Below, piece after piece: positions 27,501 through 33,529 of a stretch of 64,000 nucleotides of DNA (within the stretch, counting starts at the first letter, position 1; each line of letters opens with the position of its first letter). The DNA is taken from assembly GCA_020796225.1 (NCBI GenBank), contig CM036762.1:51136407-51200406 (forward strand), read 5' to 3'. The position numbers and the translations under genes were made by a program. Under the pieces are notes generated by a model that was given only the letters and a program-made list of their open reading frames with translations, was not told the DNA's origin and did no database searches. Source of the stretch: Arion vulgaris (lineage: Eukaryota; Mollusca; Gastropoda; Stylommatophora; Arionidae).

Positions 27501-30500
27501 ATCCTATCATTCCTTCAGGATCACATGGGATATCATTGTCAATCAAATAATGACTTAACAAAATGAGATATATTTAACAGCTCTGTAAAATCATAAATAC
27601 ATCAGTTACAAGAGCGTACAATGCTATGCTGGCAGACAAAGAAGAATAGTAAACCAACAAAGAACTGGTGTCGCTAGTTGCCACATGCTGAGGGACATAC
27701 TGAGGGAGAGATCGGAGCACTTATGGACTAATTGGTTTGACGTGCAGTGATGGTGATCTGTCGACTAAACTAAACTAAACTAAACAACCTGAAAATGGAA
27801 TCATCAAGAGGAAGGGGCAGACCAAGAAAATGATGGGTTGATGGAGTTACAGACATCTTAAAACTCCACAATACCACAGCATATCAAGCGACAGATCATG
27901 CACTATTTCGGAAACCGATCATCAGTTAAACCTGCTATGCCTAACGGCAAAAAAGCAGAGAAGGACAAAAGAAAGAAAGAAAGTAAAATCCTAAATCTGT
28001 CAGTTGACAGGTTCCAACTTGACGGCAATGGGTTGCCACATAATTTATCTGTTTCTGTGCCTGCGAACAAATGTTCATCATTGTCTCATGTGAACTCAGG
28101 AAGCAAACACAGACCAGCAGCTTGCAAATAAATGTGTTTTAGTGAGATTTTATTTGATTATCAGTGATATATTTAACTCCTAGAAGCTCAAACACCGCAC
28201 TATGTGACACCTGTATTTGTCACCAATTTACAAATGCCACTCTAAAGGGTGTTTGTAAATTGGTGACAAATATCTAATAGTAAAACAGCTGTAGTAAATT
28301 TATATTCCAGATCTATCCATCTTTTTCATGCCCTCCACTCGCCGTCTTTCCTGATGTCCTGTTGTAGAAGACTTTGTATACAGTGAAGCAGGGTTGCATT
28401 CCTATTAAGTGGCAAAACTACTTCATTCTTTATTTCTCAATGTCATTCAAGAAAGGTCCCAACTTTCTTTCTTTTGCTGATGTTGGTGACTCTGTACTTT
28501 CTGGCGTTGTTGGTAACTGTTTGTAGGCGTTGCATTTTACATGTAATTTTTTGCGATTGTGCTTTGCTCATTGTCCGTGTTTGGCTCTGGTAACACAAAG
28601 TAGGCATGAACAATTGAATTTCACAAACAATTGAGTCTCAGAAACCATTGGTTCTTATAAACAGCTGAAGAATCTAGACACATTTCTTTTCTTTGTTTGA
28701 CAAGATGATCTCACAGTCATTGATATTGTGTTGATATTTTTCAGTATTATCAAGTCCATCTCTAAAAATGATGCGCCTCTGTCTGATGCTCCACCACACA
28801 GTCAGAACAATAAAAAAGAAGGAAAAAGGCAAACGAAGAAACAAGAACAAGAAAAGGAATAATAAAAGTACAAAGACTAGTTTATTCTGTTTATTTCATT
28901 GTAAGCTATCATACAAGAAAATCCTGTTCACATTTTGTGATTAAAATTATGTCACAGTGTAATAAAATAATACGCTATCATACAGGTTTCTTTCACAAAA
29001 CTGTATTTCCTTTCTTATAAACCATATCATCATCAAATAGCTTGTCCTGAGCAGAACTTTACCACCCCAACAGTCCTCCAGAATTTCCTCTCTCATAGGC
29101 CAGATGTCCTGCCTCTGCAGCTGTCATGTTCAAACCATCAGTTACATCCTGAATCAATCTTTTCTGTGGTCTTCCTCTTCTTCTCTTTGCCAGTATGCCT
29201 CCTTCCATGATGGTCTTCTCCAGCCCTTCATGTCTTATTATATGTCCAAAATATCTCAATTTTCTCTTTCTTATTTGTAGCATCAGCCAGTTTTCTTTGA
29301 TTTTGAGTTCTTTCTGGATAGATCTATTTGTTCTCTTCTCTGTCCAAGATATACGAAAGACTCTTCTGTAACACTTATATTCAAAAGCACATATATGTTT
29401 TTCTACTGCTTTATTGACCATGCTTCACACCCATACGTTGCCACTGGGAATATGCATGCTCTTAGTATTCTGATCTTTGTTTCCTTATCAGTTCCATTCC
29501 TAGGGAATGCCAACCCAAAACAAATGCTTGCAGAAAACGGATGCAACAGGCCGTAAGGCGCATAACATGGTGCAACAACCCTCACAATGAGGAATGGGAT
29601 AACGGATTCTACGGTCGCCAATCTGCCTCGGAGACGTTGCCACGCAGTAAGAATGTCAGACCTACCATCACGAGCATGGCCAAAACAGGGGAAACAGAAA
29701 TCATAGTAATTATATCCTGCAGAACTGCCCCCAGTATACAGACTTGAGAATAAAAAGGTGGCCCACTTACACCAACGTCCAAGACAAACCGTATGACGTG
29801 GTTGATAATCTGAGGCAGACGACTGTCTTTATTAGAGAATCTGAAATCCCAATCTAGTGAGAACACAGAAGAAGAAAGTTCCATTCCCTTATCAGTTCCA
29901 TTCCCTTATCAGTTCCGTTTCATACTGTTTTGTTTAATTTTGTGTAAAGATAAACCATATACAGATCATAATTATGTTATTAAATAAGTAAAAACAATTG
30001 ATTAAAACTAAAGTAATAAGAATGAGAAAATGAATTTTTTGGACAATAAAATACAAAAACGAAGGGTTGGAAACGATTACTATGGAAGGGACATCTGGCC
30101 TATGGAATAAGGAGTATGTTTGACAAGCATGCAATATAAACTGGAAGCATGCATACCCTTCACCATCTGTTTTGGGAGAATGAGCCCCTATGGGGCTTAC
30201 CTGATTGACAGAATGAATAGTGAAACTAGGCACCTGAGGGCAGAATGAATGGTACTTGGCAACTAATGGCAGAATGGTGAGTATGTTTAACCAGCATGTA
30301 ATAATAAACTGAAAGCATGCATGCCCTTCAACATCTGCTATAGGAGAATGGACACCTATGTGTCTTTCCTGATTGCTTTGAAGTTAATCCAATAACCAAT
30401 CACAGTTAACAAGATTGACAGTTATTCACACAGGCTTACTTTTTATTTTCTTTGCTTATTTGTTGAATTATTATTTTATAAAAAGTACATATTTGAAATG

Positions 30501-30736
30501 GCTGCAAACATGTATTTTCTATTTTAGGAAGACACAACAGAAATTCCAGATCAGTGACGAAACGTTGTCAACACAAACTGATGGATGGATGTCCTTGGCC
30601 ACATTGTAATTGCTCCTGTCCTAAATGTCGCTGGGAGACCATGGCACAAGTTAACCAGTTTTTCCTTCAAACATTGGCAACTGTGATGGGCATTGATCCA
30701 GGAAAGATGGCCAATGTTCGCTTATGTGGCTATTGA
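3533..30736 (+). CDS. Notum: Notum palmitoleoyl-protein carboxylesterase gene, 13 exons, 5' end outside window
   Basis: Notum is a secreted alpha/beta-hydrolase esterase that inactivates Wnt proteins by cleaving their palmitoleate. Joined exons: 3533-3585, 8902-8997, 9946-10006, 11421-11476, 13478-13583, 15788-15976, 16164-16199, 20723-20820, 22455-22608, 25496-25543, 27348-27446, 28745-28800, 30528-30736. After the first base, which completes an upstream codon, they give 1260 bases: 419 residues and a TGA stop. Every junction is AG/GT and every phase matches. Recognisable blocks in order are FLEGGWYCF, IPYCSSDSWSG, AGSSAGGTG, LVDSGWFLDN, WRCFFGHRVY, YIVQNLYDAAQ, PACVSHEI, GTSLPESIYCW and CPWPHCNCSCP. 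Counting from the first full codon, the triad is Ser124, Asp242 and His293. The signal peptide and N-terminal region are missing, and no convincing exon was seen in 1-3532. Introns are long and full of repeats. Family and activity are inferred from homology remembered for vertebrate Notum. Confidence 0.95.
4212..4595 (-). repeat. 76-bp tandem array, about 5 copies, made from RNase H LINE sequence
   Basis: Units (tcattcgccaagagac, cccctttattcttaatgagc) match, on the - strand, the stretch just downstream of the RNase H domain. The same stretch is seen as single copy at 21790-21890. Confidence 0.8.
4596..4920 (-). mobile_element. RNase H LINE fragment (source of the adjacent array)
   Basis: On the - strand it reads the RNase H end pattern (PGHMGVSGNHIAGKLAS) and preceding sequence back to about 4900. 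Stops interrupt every frame. Confidence 0.7.
5024..5318. repeat. 34-bp tandem array, about 8 copies
   Basis: Unit ttatttatgactgtaatcaa plus taatctaatcttca, with one copy shortened. Confidence 0.9.
5375..5570 (-). mobile_element. RTE-like LINE 3' end fragment
   Basis: The complement matches the 3' end of the 48.3-49.4 kb element (WEGLG/leading to gaaggatgaagaagaag). It is short and 5'-truncated. Confidence 0.55.
6105..6800 (+). mobile_element. LINE 3' half with RNase H domain, frameshifted
   Basis: RNase H signatures run in order across two frames: TDGSVQRGEKSG, MRMEVEALL, VVSDSQSMLHKIQ and IYCPGHAGVYGNERADRLAS. All four acidic catalytic positions are present, but a stop after EKSG and a frameshift near 6290 kill it. 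The 3' end has accaataaccaatta and is followed by an AG-rich run. RNase H after RT is typical of I/Nimbus-type LINEs. Confidence 0.8.
7285..7485 (-). mobile_element. SINE family A copy
   Basis: Shares ggcacctgccgagagtattg, caacaatcctaggggtttct and the degenerate B box with the copy at 3035. The tRNA-like head is eroded. Confidence 0.65.
7497..8390 (+). repeat. 83-bp tandem array, about 11 copies, made from a LINE coding segment
   Basis: Each unit reads [20 protein letters not shown] and KAKEIKTKM before breaking frame, matching the post-RT domain of the RTE-like LINEs here (at 46100-46150 and 48905-48990). Because 83 is not a multiple of three, no long frame exists. Units differ by a/aaa and ttg/ttt variants. 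Confidence 0.9.
8400..8850 (+). mobile_element. RTE-like LINE 3' fragment next to its own array
   Basis: Contains frames reading RWIGHCIEKTWKAG-like sequence and then KARQTWRRELEADIKSDSKT and GKNWEGMARERRDE, the C-terminal end of the RTE-like family. It directly follows the 83-bp array derived from the same LINE. Confidence 0.7.
8902..8997 (+). CDS. Notum: Notum exon b (residues 18-49)
   Basis: Completes the FLEGGWYCF block (oxyanion hole region of Notum) and runs to NWPRYRT. The acceptor is tgattcag and the donor is gtgagt. The preceding intron of 5.3 kb holds three tandem arrays and several LINE and SINE pieces. Confidence 0.93.
9050..9170 (+). mobile_element. SINE family H copy, degenerate
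   Basis: gagcgtctgaccaaataatt and gacctgggctcaatac correspond to the head of the 32.8 kb copy. The body is short. Confidence 0.5.
9345..9480. repeat. 22-bp tandem array, about 6 copies
   Basis: Unit gtagtggtcaacaattcctg plus at. Later copies diverge. Confidence 0.85.
9946..10006 (+). CDS. Notum: Notum exon c (residues 50-69)
   Basis: Encodes SGILSWDPEENPYYFHSNV, matching the Notum segment that carries the ENPYxW-like block. The acceptor is atatttcag and the donor is gtaagt. The last two bases form a Val codon with the next exon. Confidence 0.92.
10095..10330 (-). mobile_element. LINE 3' coding fragment
   Basis: On the - strand it reads a LINE C-terminal pattern (RRRWRYVGHPLKK-like, then Arg/Glu-rich WEAEGSRKRGQPKEN), with gaagg at the end. 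No intact frame. It lies in the intron after Notum exon c. Confidence 0.5.
10745..11205 (+). mobile_element. Second RNase H LINE family, 3' part, with A tail
   Basis: Reads TEWARRHWMESLGRSKLTKI, SFIFVPGHAGVRGIN, then a C-terminal region with QADIINSL and a final segment ending gtgatggtgatccgaccac and an A-run. It lies in the intron before Notum exon d. Confidence 0.75.
11421..11476 (+). CDS. Notum: Notum exon d (residues 70-88)
   Basis: Encodes YIPYCSSDSWSGSRNKTS. The IPYCSSD-WSG block is diagnostic of Notum. The acceptor is tctgcatcag and the donor is gtaat. The exon is only 56 bp. An 18-bp minisatellite starts about 130 bp into the following intron. Confidence 0.93.
11606..11876. repeat. 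18-bp minisatellite, about 15 copies
   Basis: Unit tctctcctctgtgggcta, in the Notum intron after exon d. It leaves all three + frames open, which is a repeat artefact. Confidence 0.93.
12000..12205 (-). mobile_element. Fragment related to RNase H LINE family 2
   Basis: The complement (gattaatcaacatcaaac) corresponds to gtaaatcaacaaagaacc in the 11 kb copy. Other short pieces of the same sequence lie at 15635-15740 (+) and 34985-35095 (-). Confidence 0.4.
12375..12630 (+). mobile_element. RNase H LINE family 1, 3' end
   Basis: Reads a Leu-rich stretch then LNAWEAEGVVYLTRESGTCT, followed by ttcaacatctgtttgggg and accaataacca, the shared 3' end of family 1 (compare 6640-6795). Confidence 0.65.
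12780..13290 (+). mobile_element. Old LINE fragment interrupted by SINE D
   Basis: aggaagaccaagaaaaaaat, atcaagaccacacttaataa and then tctaacccctacgtttaaca flank the SINE. An unbroken relative is at 35095-35290. Confidence 0.55.
12892..13169 (+). mobile_element. tRNA-derived SINE family D with perfect 11-bp target duplication
   Basis: A box ggtagcgtagttgttagtga, B box ggttcaactcc, a long G/C-rich body and the tail tttttattttta. ataacacaaca is duplicated at 12881-12891 and 13170-13180. The target is an old LINE fragment (12780-13290). Confidence 0.9.
13478..13583 (+). CDS. Notum: Notum exon e (residues 89-123)
   Basis: Encodes the FMGSLILEKVFNEL helix and the start of the nucleophile elbow (VILAGS). 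The acceptor is tttgtttcag and the donor is gtaaat. It ends with the first two bases of the catalytic serine codon, so the intron interrupts that codon. Confidence 0.93.
14640..14955 (+). mobile_element. LINE family 3 fragment
   Basis: Reads EKRIKLFGHSRLPTDSAPNG-like sequence, then caatacagtggatacaaaac and gatgctgtgaggcaaaaccg with a GAAA-rich tail, matching 55860-56110. Confidence 0.7.
15215..15600 (-). mobile_element. LINE family 3 fragment split by SINE D
   Basis: tgcctcacagcgtcaggata and gagatttctagaaccggctt at the left, and tgcgcttcataaatagtgtc at the right, are the complement of the family 3 end. Confidence 0.7.
15284..15565 (-). mobile_element. SINE family D copy with perfect 11-bp target duplication
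   Basis: Reverse copy of the 12892 element. Its tail reads as aaaagtaaaaaaaataataa at the left. ggcttttgtgt is duplicated at 15273-15283 and 15566-15576. It interrupts a - strand fragment of the LINE family seen at 55.3 kb. Confidence 0.9.
15788..15976 (+). CDS. Notum: Notum exon f (residues 124-186), nucleophile elbow
   Basis: Completes the G-S-S-A-G-G elbow, in which the second Ser (residue 124) is the expected nucleophile of the G-x-S-x-G motif, then encodes GTGVLINLDRI and the LVDSGWFLDN block. It ends in KGAQ with the Gln codon split. The acceptor is ttgtatag and the donor is gtaagc. At 189 bp it is the longest exon apart from the last. Confidence 0.95.
16164..16199 (+). CDS. Notum: Notum exon g, 36-bp microexon (residues 187-198)
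   Basis: Encodes YHGVVPCTTSP between two split codons. It matches the Y-x-G-V-V-P segment of Notum. The acceptor is gttgttgttgtag and the donor is gtaagg. The microexon preserves the phase between exons f and h, which supports it despite its size. Confidence 0.85.
16769..17404. mobile_element. 636-bp palindromic (foldback) element between TTAA sites
   Basis: The left half is mirrored by the right half over almost its whole length. Examples are gttgccatggaaaca at 16892 against tgtttccatggcaac near 17257, and cctaaggctctgaatgtaatg against cattagattcagagccttag. The centre lies near 17085. Termini GGTGGGATTCTGGT and ACCAAATCCCCCC pair imperfectly and are each bordered by TTAA (16765-16768, 17405-17408), as for piggyBac-type insertions. 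It has no coding capacity and lies in the Notum intron before exon h. Confidence 0.75.
17455..17640 (+). mobile_element. LINE-derived fragment
   Basis: agatgagaggaagaccacga resembles the GRPRKR-W-D region. Closest match in the window is 26630-26790. Confidence 0.45.
18125..19250. repeat. 37-bp minisatellite, about 30 copies
   Basis: Unit tctcttcctgtaaattatgt plus gagaacatggtaatata, with regular c/t and atata/atcta variants, in the Notum intron before exon h. Confidence 0.95.
19800..20640 (+). mobile_element. RNase H LINE family 1 fragment split by a SINE
   Basis: 19835-20026 carries the start of RNase H (YMDGSCSS, then agtgagaaatcgggctaggt). 20248-20640 carries its end (tggatgcctgagagacag, accaattacca). 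SINE C has entered at 20027-20236. Confidence 0.75.
20027..20236 (+). mobile_element. tRNA-derived SINE family C with perfect 11-bp target duplication
   Basis: It has an A-box-like stretch (gtagcacgttggactacggg), the B box gggttcaattcc, a 3' body ending agtgcttctgga and an A-rich tail. aggctaccctt is duplicated at 20016-20026 and 20237-20247. Confidence 0.88.
20723..20820 (+). CDS. Notum: Notum exon h (residues 199-231)
   Basis: Encodes VWEPRLPKNC and then EVWRCFFGHRVYSSIK. The W-x-CFFG-x-x-VY block is typical of Notum. The acceptor is cctttcacag and the donor is gtaagt. The upstream intron of 4.5 kb contains a palindromic TTAA element, a 37-bp minisatellite and a SINE nested in a LINE. Confidence 0.92.
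21680..22085 (-). mobile_element. RNase H LINE family 1 fragment
   Basis: The - strand reads a PGHAGVPSNERADRLALKAS-like RNase H end, the following segment that is amplified at 4212-4595, and the shared 3' end. Confidence 0.7.
22115..22410 (-). mobile_element. LINE family 3-like fragment
   Basis: The - strand reads FIKEQQIKWFGHLTRMPWYR, then RSYKRWSDGIKNSLMN and a gaagaagaag tail. A near copy sits at 35695-35880. Confidence 0.65.
22455..22608 (+). CDS. Notum: Notum exon i (residues 232-282), catalytic Asp
   Basis: Encodes PIYIVQNLYDAAQIKVNNV, with Asp242 at the position of the triad aspartate (F/Y-D-x-AQ), and a helical part ending KDTLQNA. The acceptor is ttgtcctcag and the donor is gtaaga. 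The Ser codon is split with the next exon. Confidence 0.93.
23080..23345 (+). mobile_element. SINE-like family F copy with internal 13-bp expansion
   Basis: Shares caagggaagcaaagattagt, aaaagcgttgcagaaatcag, atgtgctggcctacttgtag and a gaagaagaa end with four other copies. gtggttaacaa is repeated four times near 23273-23312. It resembles family E in its first 100 bp. Confidence 0.7.
24300..24850 (+). mobile_element. SINE-like family F copy split by a TIR element
   Basis: 24300-24389 holds the first part (aatagtaacactgtatctac) and 24671-24850 the second (gaagctactctggtaaataa, tcgaagaagaagaag). Confidence 0.65.
24390..24670. mobile_element. Small TIR-flanked insertion inside a SINE
   Basis: A perfect 14-bp inverted repeat (CCTAGCTCTTTCCA and complement) bounds 281 bp of T-rich DNA that splits a copy of SINE family F (24300-24389 and 24671-24850). 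No clear target duplication was found. The type is unassigned. Confidence 0.5.
25496..25543 (+). CDS. Notum: Notum exon j (residues 283-298), catalytic His
   Basis: Encodes AVFAPACVSHEILTK. In the block P-A-C-x-S-H-E-I the His (residue 293) is the triad histidine. The acceptor is tttttttacag and the donor is gtaagt. The exon is 48 bp. Confidence 0.93.
25935..26195 (-). mobile_element. SINE family E copy
   Basis: Reverse copy: cttcttcttctttgcgttcg tail at the left, ccaaacctccttagtcgcct, and the head complement ccccggtaatcactcgggc at the right. Confidence 0.8.
26275..27020 (+). mobile_element. LINE family 3 fragments, rearranged
   Basis: Pieces include agtgccaaaccaggaagcta, agcagattatcaatagacga, ggcgagaggaagaccacaaa and a final catgatgctgtgaggcaaaa. 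Frames are broken throughout. It lies in the intron before Notum exon k. Confidence 0.55.
27249..27333 (+). repeat. 42-bp direct duplication next to Notum exon k
   Basis: tagagtgcaatgtactgttg and the following ctcataaataaacctttgtg are repeated back to back, ending 15 bp before the exon. Confidence 0.85.
27348..27446 (+). CDS. Notum: Notum exon k (residues 299-331)
   Basis: Encodes EWHTVQIEGTSLPESIYCWE, matching the W-x-x-V-x-x-x-GTSLP-x-x-x-x-CW block, followed by a polar Ser-rich stretch. The acceptor is cacttgtag and the donor is gtacct. A 42-bp direct duplication lies just upstream at 27249-27333. Confidence 0.92.
27610..27785 (+). mobile_element. RNase H LINE family 2, 3' end with (TAAAC)n tail
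   Basis: Matches 11040-11180 closely (ctatgctggcagacaaag, gagatcggagcacttatgg) and ends with tandem taaac repeats, a short-motif 3' tail. Confidence 0.75.
28215..28271. repeat. Perfect 20-bp inverted repeat (hairpin)
   Basis: Arms atttgtcaccaatttacaaa (28215-28234) and its exact complement (28252-28271), with a 17-base loop, in the intron between Notum exons k and l. Confidence 0.85.
28745..28800 (+). CDS. Notum: Notum exon l (residues 332-350), weak donor, possible alternative end
   Basis: Encodes IIKSISKNDAPLSDAPPH, a divergent linker. The acceptor is tgatatttttcag. The donor used here, gtcaga after CACA, is weak. It is nevertheless the only GT before the next in-frame stop, and it gives exactly the phase (one base left over) needed by the last exon. 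Skipping this exon would put the last exon out of frame. If the donor is not used, reading continues to TAA at 28860-28862. Confidence 0.75.
28801..28866 (+). other. Notum: Candidate alternative 3' end of Notum: in-frame Lys-rich tail plus AATAAA
   Basis: If the weak donor at 28801 is ignored, the frame continues through a Lys/Gln/Glu-rich tail to TAA at 28860-28862. An AATAAA hexamer overlaps at 28861-28866. Such a product would lack the Cys-rich C-terminal segment. This is a reading-frame and motif observation only. Confidence 0.35.
29045..29940 (-). mobile_element. LINE C-terminal fragment split by a later insertion
   Basis: The - strand frame 29059-29421 reads FEYKCYRRVFRISWTEK, RKRKLRYFGHIIRHEGLEKT and RRRGRPQKRLIQDV, the classic domain after the RT in RTE/CR1-type LINEs. 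The upstream part (KIRILRACIFPVATYGCEAW) lies at 29405-29490. At 29501-29876 another retroelement is inserted with duplicated agttccattcc on both sides. Confidence 0.75.
29501..29876 (+). mobile_element. LINE 3' end insertion, single-copy relative of the 88-bp satellite
   Basis: An 11-bp duplication agttccattcc (29490-29500 and 29877-29887) bounds it. Its last about 90 bp (DKPYDVVDNLRQTTVFIRES, stop, agaagaa tail) is one copy of the unit amplified at 57935-59612. It is non-coding overall because of frame breaks. Confidence 0.8.
30100..30425 (+). mobile_element. RNase H LINE family 1 3' ends, two partial copies
   Basis: gtatgtttgacaagcatgca and gtatgtttaaccagcatgta each precede cccttca[a/c]catctg and an ataaccaatcac-type end, as in other family 1 3' ends. 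Confidence 0.5.
30528..30736 (+). CDS. Notum: Notum last exon m (residues 351-419) with stop
   Basis: Encodes the Cys-rich C-terminal region DGCPWPHCNCSCP, corresponding to the C-P-W-P-H-C-N-x-x-CP block of Notum, then an amphipathic segment around residue 390 and a TGA stop at 30734-30736. The acceptor is ttctattttag. The frame is fixed by the single base left from the preceding 56-bp exon. The C-terminus ends in LCGY. Confidence 0.9.
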
Positions 30737-31264
30737 TGTGGCCACATACTGGATGTAATCACATACTAATGTAGCCACATACTAATGTAGCCACAGATGT
30801 GCTATAGGTATTTAATGCTACTAGTGAAATGTGCACTCATGGAAATAGTAAACCTCTAACGTTTGAAACTGTAGCCGGTTAAAACAAAACAATTATGGAA
30901 CACCTTAGAGGGGCTTTGTTGAGCTGATATGTCCAAATCACCACAAGATGACCAGATAAATATTGTTGTTCAGAGCCGTTGAAACTGCTTGTGTTTTTGA
31001 ATCTAGTAAATATTAGAGCACTCAATGTGCACAGATAACATCCTTCATAATTATAGATCTGTTAGTTTTGGAACATTTCATTTATTTTCAATTGGAAAAC
31101 AAGACTTTATTGAACAACTGCAGATATTGATTCAATAAGGAGGTAAGAACTGCAGTAGAACGGAATAGTTGGTACAATAGAGCTTTAGTTATGCTGGCAA
31201 GTTTTCAACATGGTTATCACATCCGGGAAGGATGAACATGAAAGCTGATATTATAAATTAACAA

Positions 31265-31274
31265 AATAAATAAA
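31265..31274 (+). promoter_or_regulatory. Candidate Notum polyadenylation signals
   Basis: Two overlapping AATAAA hexamers lie about 530 bp after the stop. They are the first clear tandem signals downstream. The cleavage site cannot be fixed without transcripts. Confidence 0.4.
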
Positions 31275-31734
31275 ACTTGGGTACCAAAAATAAGGAAAGA
31301 TGTATAGATCTAAAGTAAGTAATCAGCAATGGCTCAGATGTTGATAATATACTTTCATATTTTTGTTGTTGTGTTTTATGAAAAAACTGAAAAGCTTTAA
31401 TCATGAAAACAAATAAAATATTGTCTCGAAAAGCATAGCAGCAGCAAACCACAAGATACTCTAAAAGTGTGTAATTACATTTGATATTGTGTTTCATTGA
31501 AACTTATTTTTATTTGTGTGTGTTCAGTGTGAACACTATATAATATAAGTTCTGAGATTTCGAGCAAATTTGTCTGCAACTTATTAGTATTTGCATTGAA
31601 TAATGTAACAAAGCAGTGTAATCTGAGGGTACATCATTTTGAATGGTTATTTTACACTCACGGTCCAAGACTCTCTAAAAATTTATGTTATTAAAAATAT
31701 TATGTAAGGTAGATTATTTAGATTGTGGTCCTCC

Positions 31735-31985
31735 AAGAAAAATGTATAGAGACGAAGGATTGACTTCCTTGAACTGGGTTTTACATCATATATCTCAGCA
31801 TGTCTCCGCAGGAATGGCACGCCACCTGCCAAGAGTATTGCACAAAGCATAAACTTTGTAGCTCTGGCAACAACCCCAGAGATGTCTGGAACAAATGCAT
31901 TTATGAAAAGAATGGCACAGTTTGGATTCAGACCTACTACCTTTGGAACAAAAGGCAAATGTTTAGCTGCCGATACTTCTGACCA
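31735..31985 (-). mobile_element. SINE family A copy
   Basis: Contains ccacctgccaagagtattgc and gcaacaaccccagagatgtc. The head region near 31930-31985 is degenerate. Confidence 0.65.
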
Positions 31986-32009
31986 AGACTAGAAACTATG
32001 TAATGACAA

Positions 32010-32365
32010 GTGTTCATGCAGATTTGATGTGGTCTCCTACCGATCTTTCAACTGAAGAAATAATCCTGCTAGGTTTAATAAACCCAATTCAAGAACTAAC
32101 TGCTCCAGAAGACAAATAAAGAGAAACCAAAGAGGCAATGGATTGGACAAAGAAAGTTGAACAAGACATGAAATGCAGCAAACACTGTAGGGACATCAGA
32201 TAAAAAAGGGAGGCCTAGGGTCACATGGAGAACTTTTGAAGCAGAACTTAAAGACATTCATAGGACTAGACTAGGTTTGAAGTAAAACTCAAAGACATTC
32301 ACAGGACTAAACTAGGTTTGAAGTAGAAACAAAAGCACATGATAAAATTGAGTGGACATATTTTG
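32010..32365 (+). mobile_element. Degenerate LINE-like fragment with internal duplication
   Basis: A frame reads KKGRPRVTWRTFEAELKD near 32200-32250, LINE-like. gacattcataggactagact is repeated about 50 bp later. Confidence 0.4.
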
Positions 32366-32774
32366 TTTCTGCCTTATGTGCCCTTGGGGTGACAAGGACT
32401 GTTAATGAAGATTTGACAAAGTTCCACTTCAAAAATCATGTTCTATTTTTTTAATATCTTAATAGTACAAGTATAACAATTTCTTCTACACTTTAGAGAA
32501 ATGCTATTAAGTTTTACATTTTTTTAGAAGTTTTTCAAGTTGACATTTGATAACATTTATAAAAATTAATTGAAAGACAATGATTTCTCCCAAAATGTTG
32601 ACAATTACATTTTGCAACTGTTCTCTAGAAATTCCTTAAGGTCATAAGATGAGATAGATCATACTCATTATCCCAATTATTATAACCAAGTTGAAATGGT
32701 TAGATACTAAAGTACTGGTCTTATGACTGTTGTTGTGAAGTGCTGTAAACTATTTTTCAATGCTAGTGTTATAC

Positions 32775-33000
32775 TGGAGAAGCGTCTGGCCGAATGGATT
32801 AGAGCGCAGCTCCCATATAGGAAACCCGTGTTCAATTCACGGTAGGGTCAATAATTTTTTCTGTTGTGGGCAAAAATGAAAATTCCTAACCAGAACAGCT
32901 TCACGGCGACTGCATCAGATATGCGGCCATTAAATTCCTTAGGCTCTCCTCACACCTGTCCTACACTGTCATAAAAAGTGGTATTATAGGCAGTAATGAC
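32775..33000 (+). mobile_element. tRNA-derived SINE family H copy
   Basis: gcgtctggccgaatggatta (A box) and cccgtgttcaattcacgg (B box), followed by a non-tRNA body with gactgcatcagatatgcggc. A poorer copy lies at 9050-9170. Confidence 0.7.
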
Positions 33001-33329
33001 AGTTGTTTTTTGTTGTTTTCTTTTTTAGTGTTACACAGAATGTTTATCATATTATATGACAATCAATAAAATACAATTGAAACAATTAATGTTCAAAAGT
33101 AAACACAATGTATGTATATTGTTTTAAGATTGATTGCTTATGTTAATGATTGAAGTTAGTATGTCATTTAAATCATAGAAGGATGAGATCCATAAATGTT
33201 TAGAATACTCACAAAGATTGACAAAGACCAAGTAGTTGGTATCAAGATATATATTTGTATAACAATGGCTGTCTGTCTGTCTAATTCTATCTATTTATCT
33301 CTTTATATATCTCCTTATCTCTCTCTCTC

Positions 33330-33525
33330 CTGCAAAGCGTGTTCGTAGCACATTGGATGACGGGTGACAAGCTTCCTGTGAGTTTGGTTCAATTCCGTGG
33401 GCTGGCAGAGAAGACACAGGTTCTCCAGATTTACGGTGTTTGTGGCACCAAACCAAAGGGTTACAATGTCCATGGCACCAAGCCGAAGAGCTGAAATCTT
33501 AAGTGCTTCTGGACGGGAAAAAAAC
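33330..33525 (+). mobile_element. SINE family C copy
   Basis: Same body as at 20027 (gttcgtagcacattggatga, ggttcaattccgtgggctgg, aagtgcttctgg, A-rich tail). Confidence 0.8.
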
Positions 33526-33529
33526 AAAC

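Noticed and set aside
32778..32850. A tRNA gene
   Set aside because: A and B boxes are present, but the acceptor stem does not close and the copy continues into a shared SINE body.
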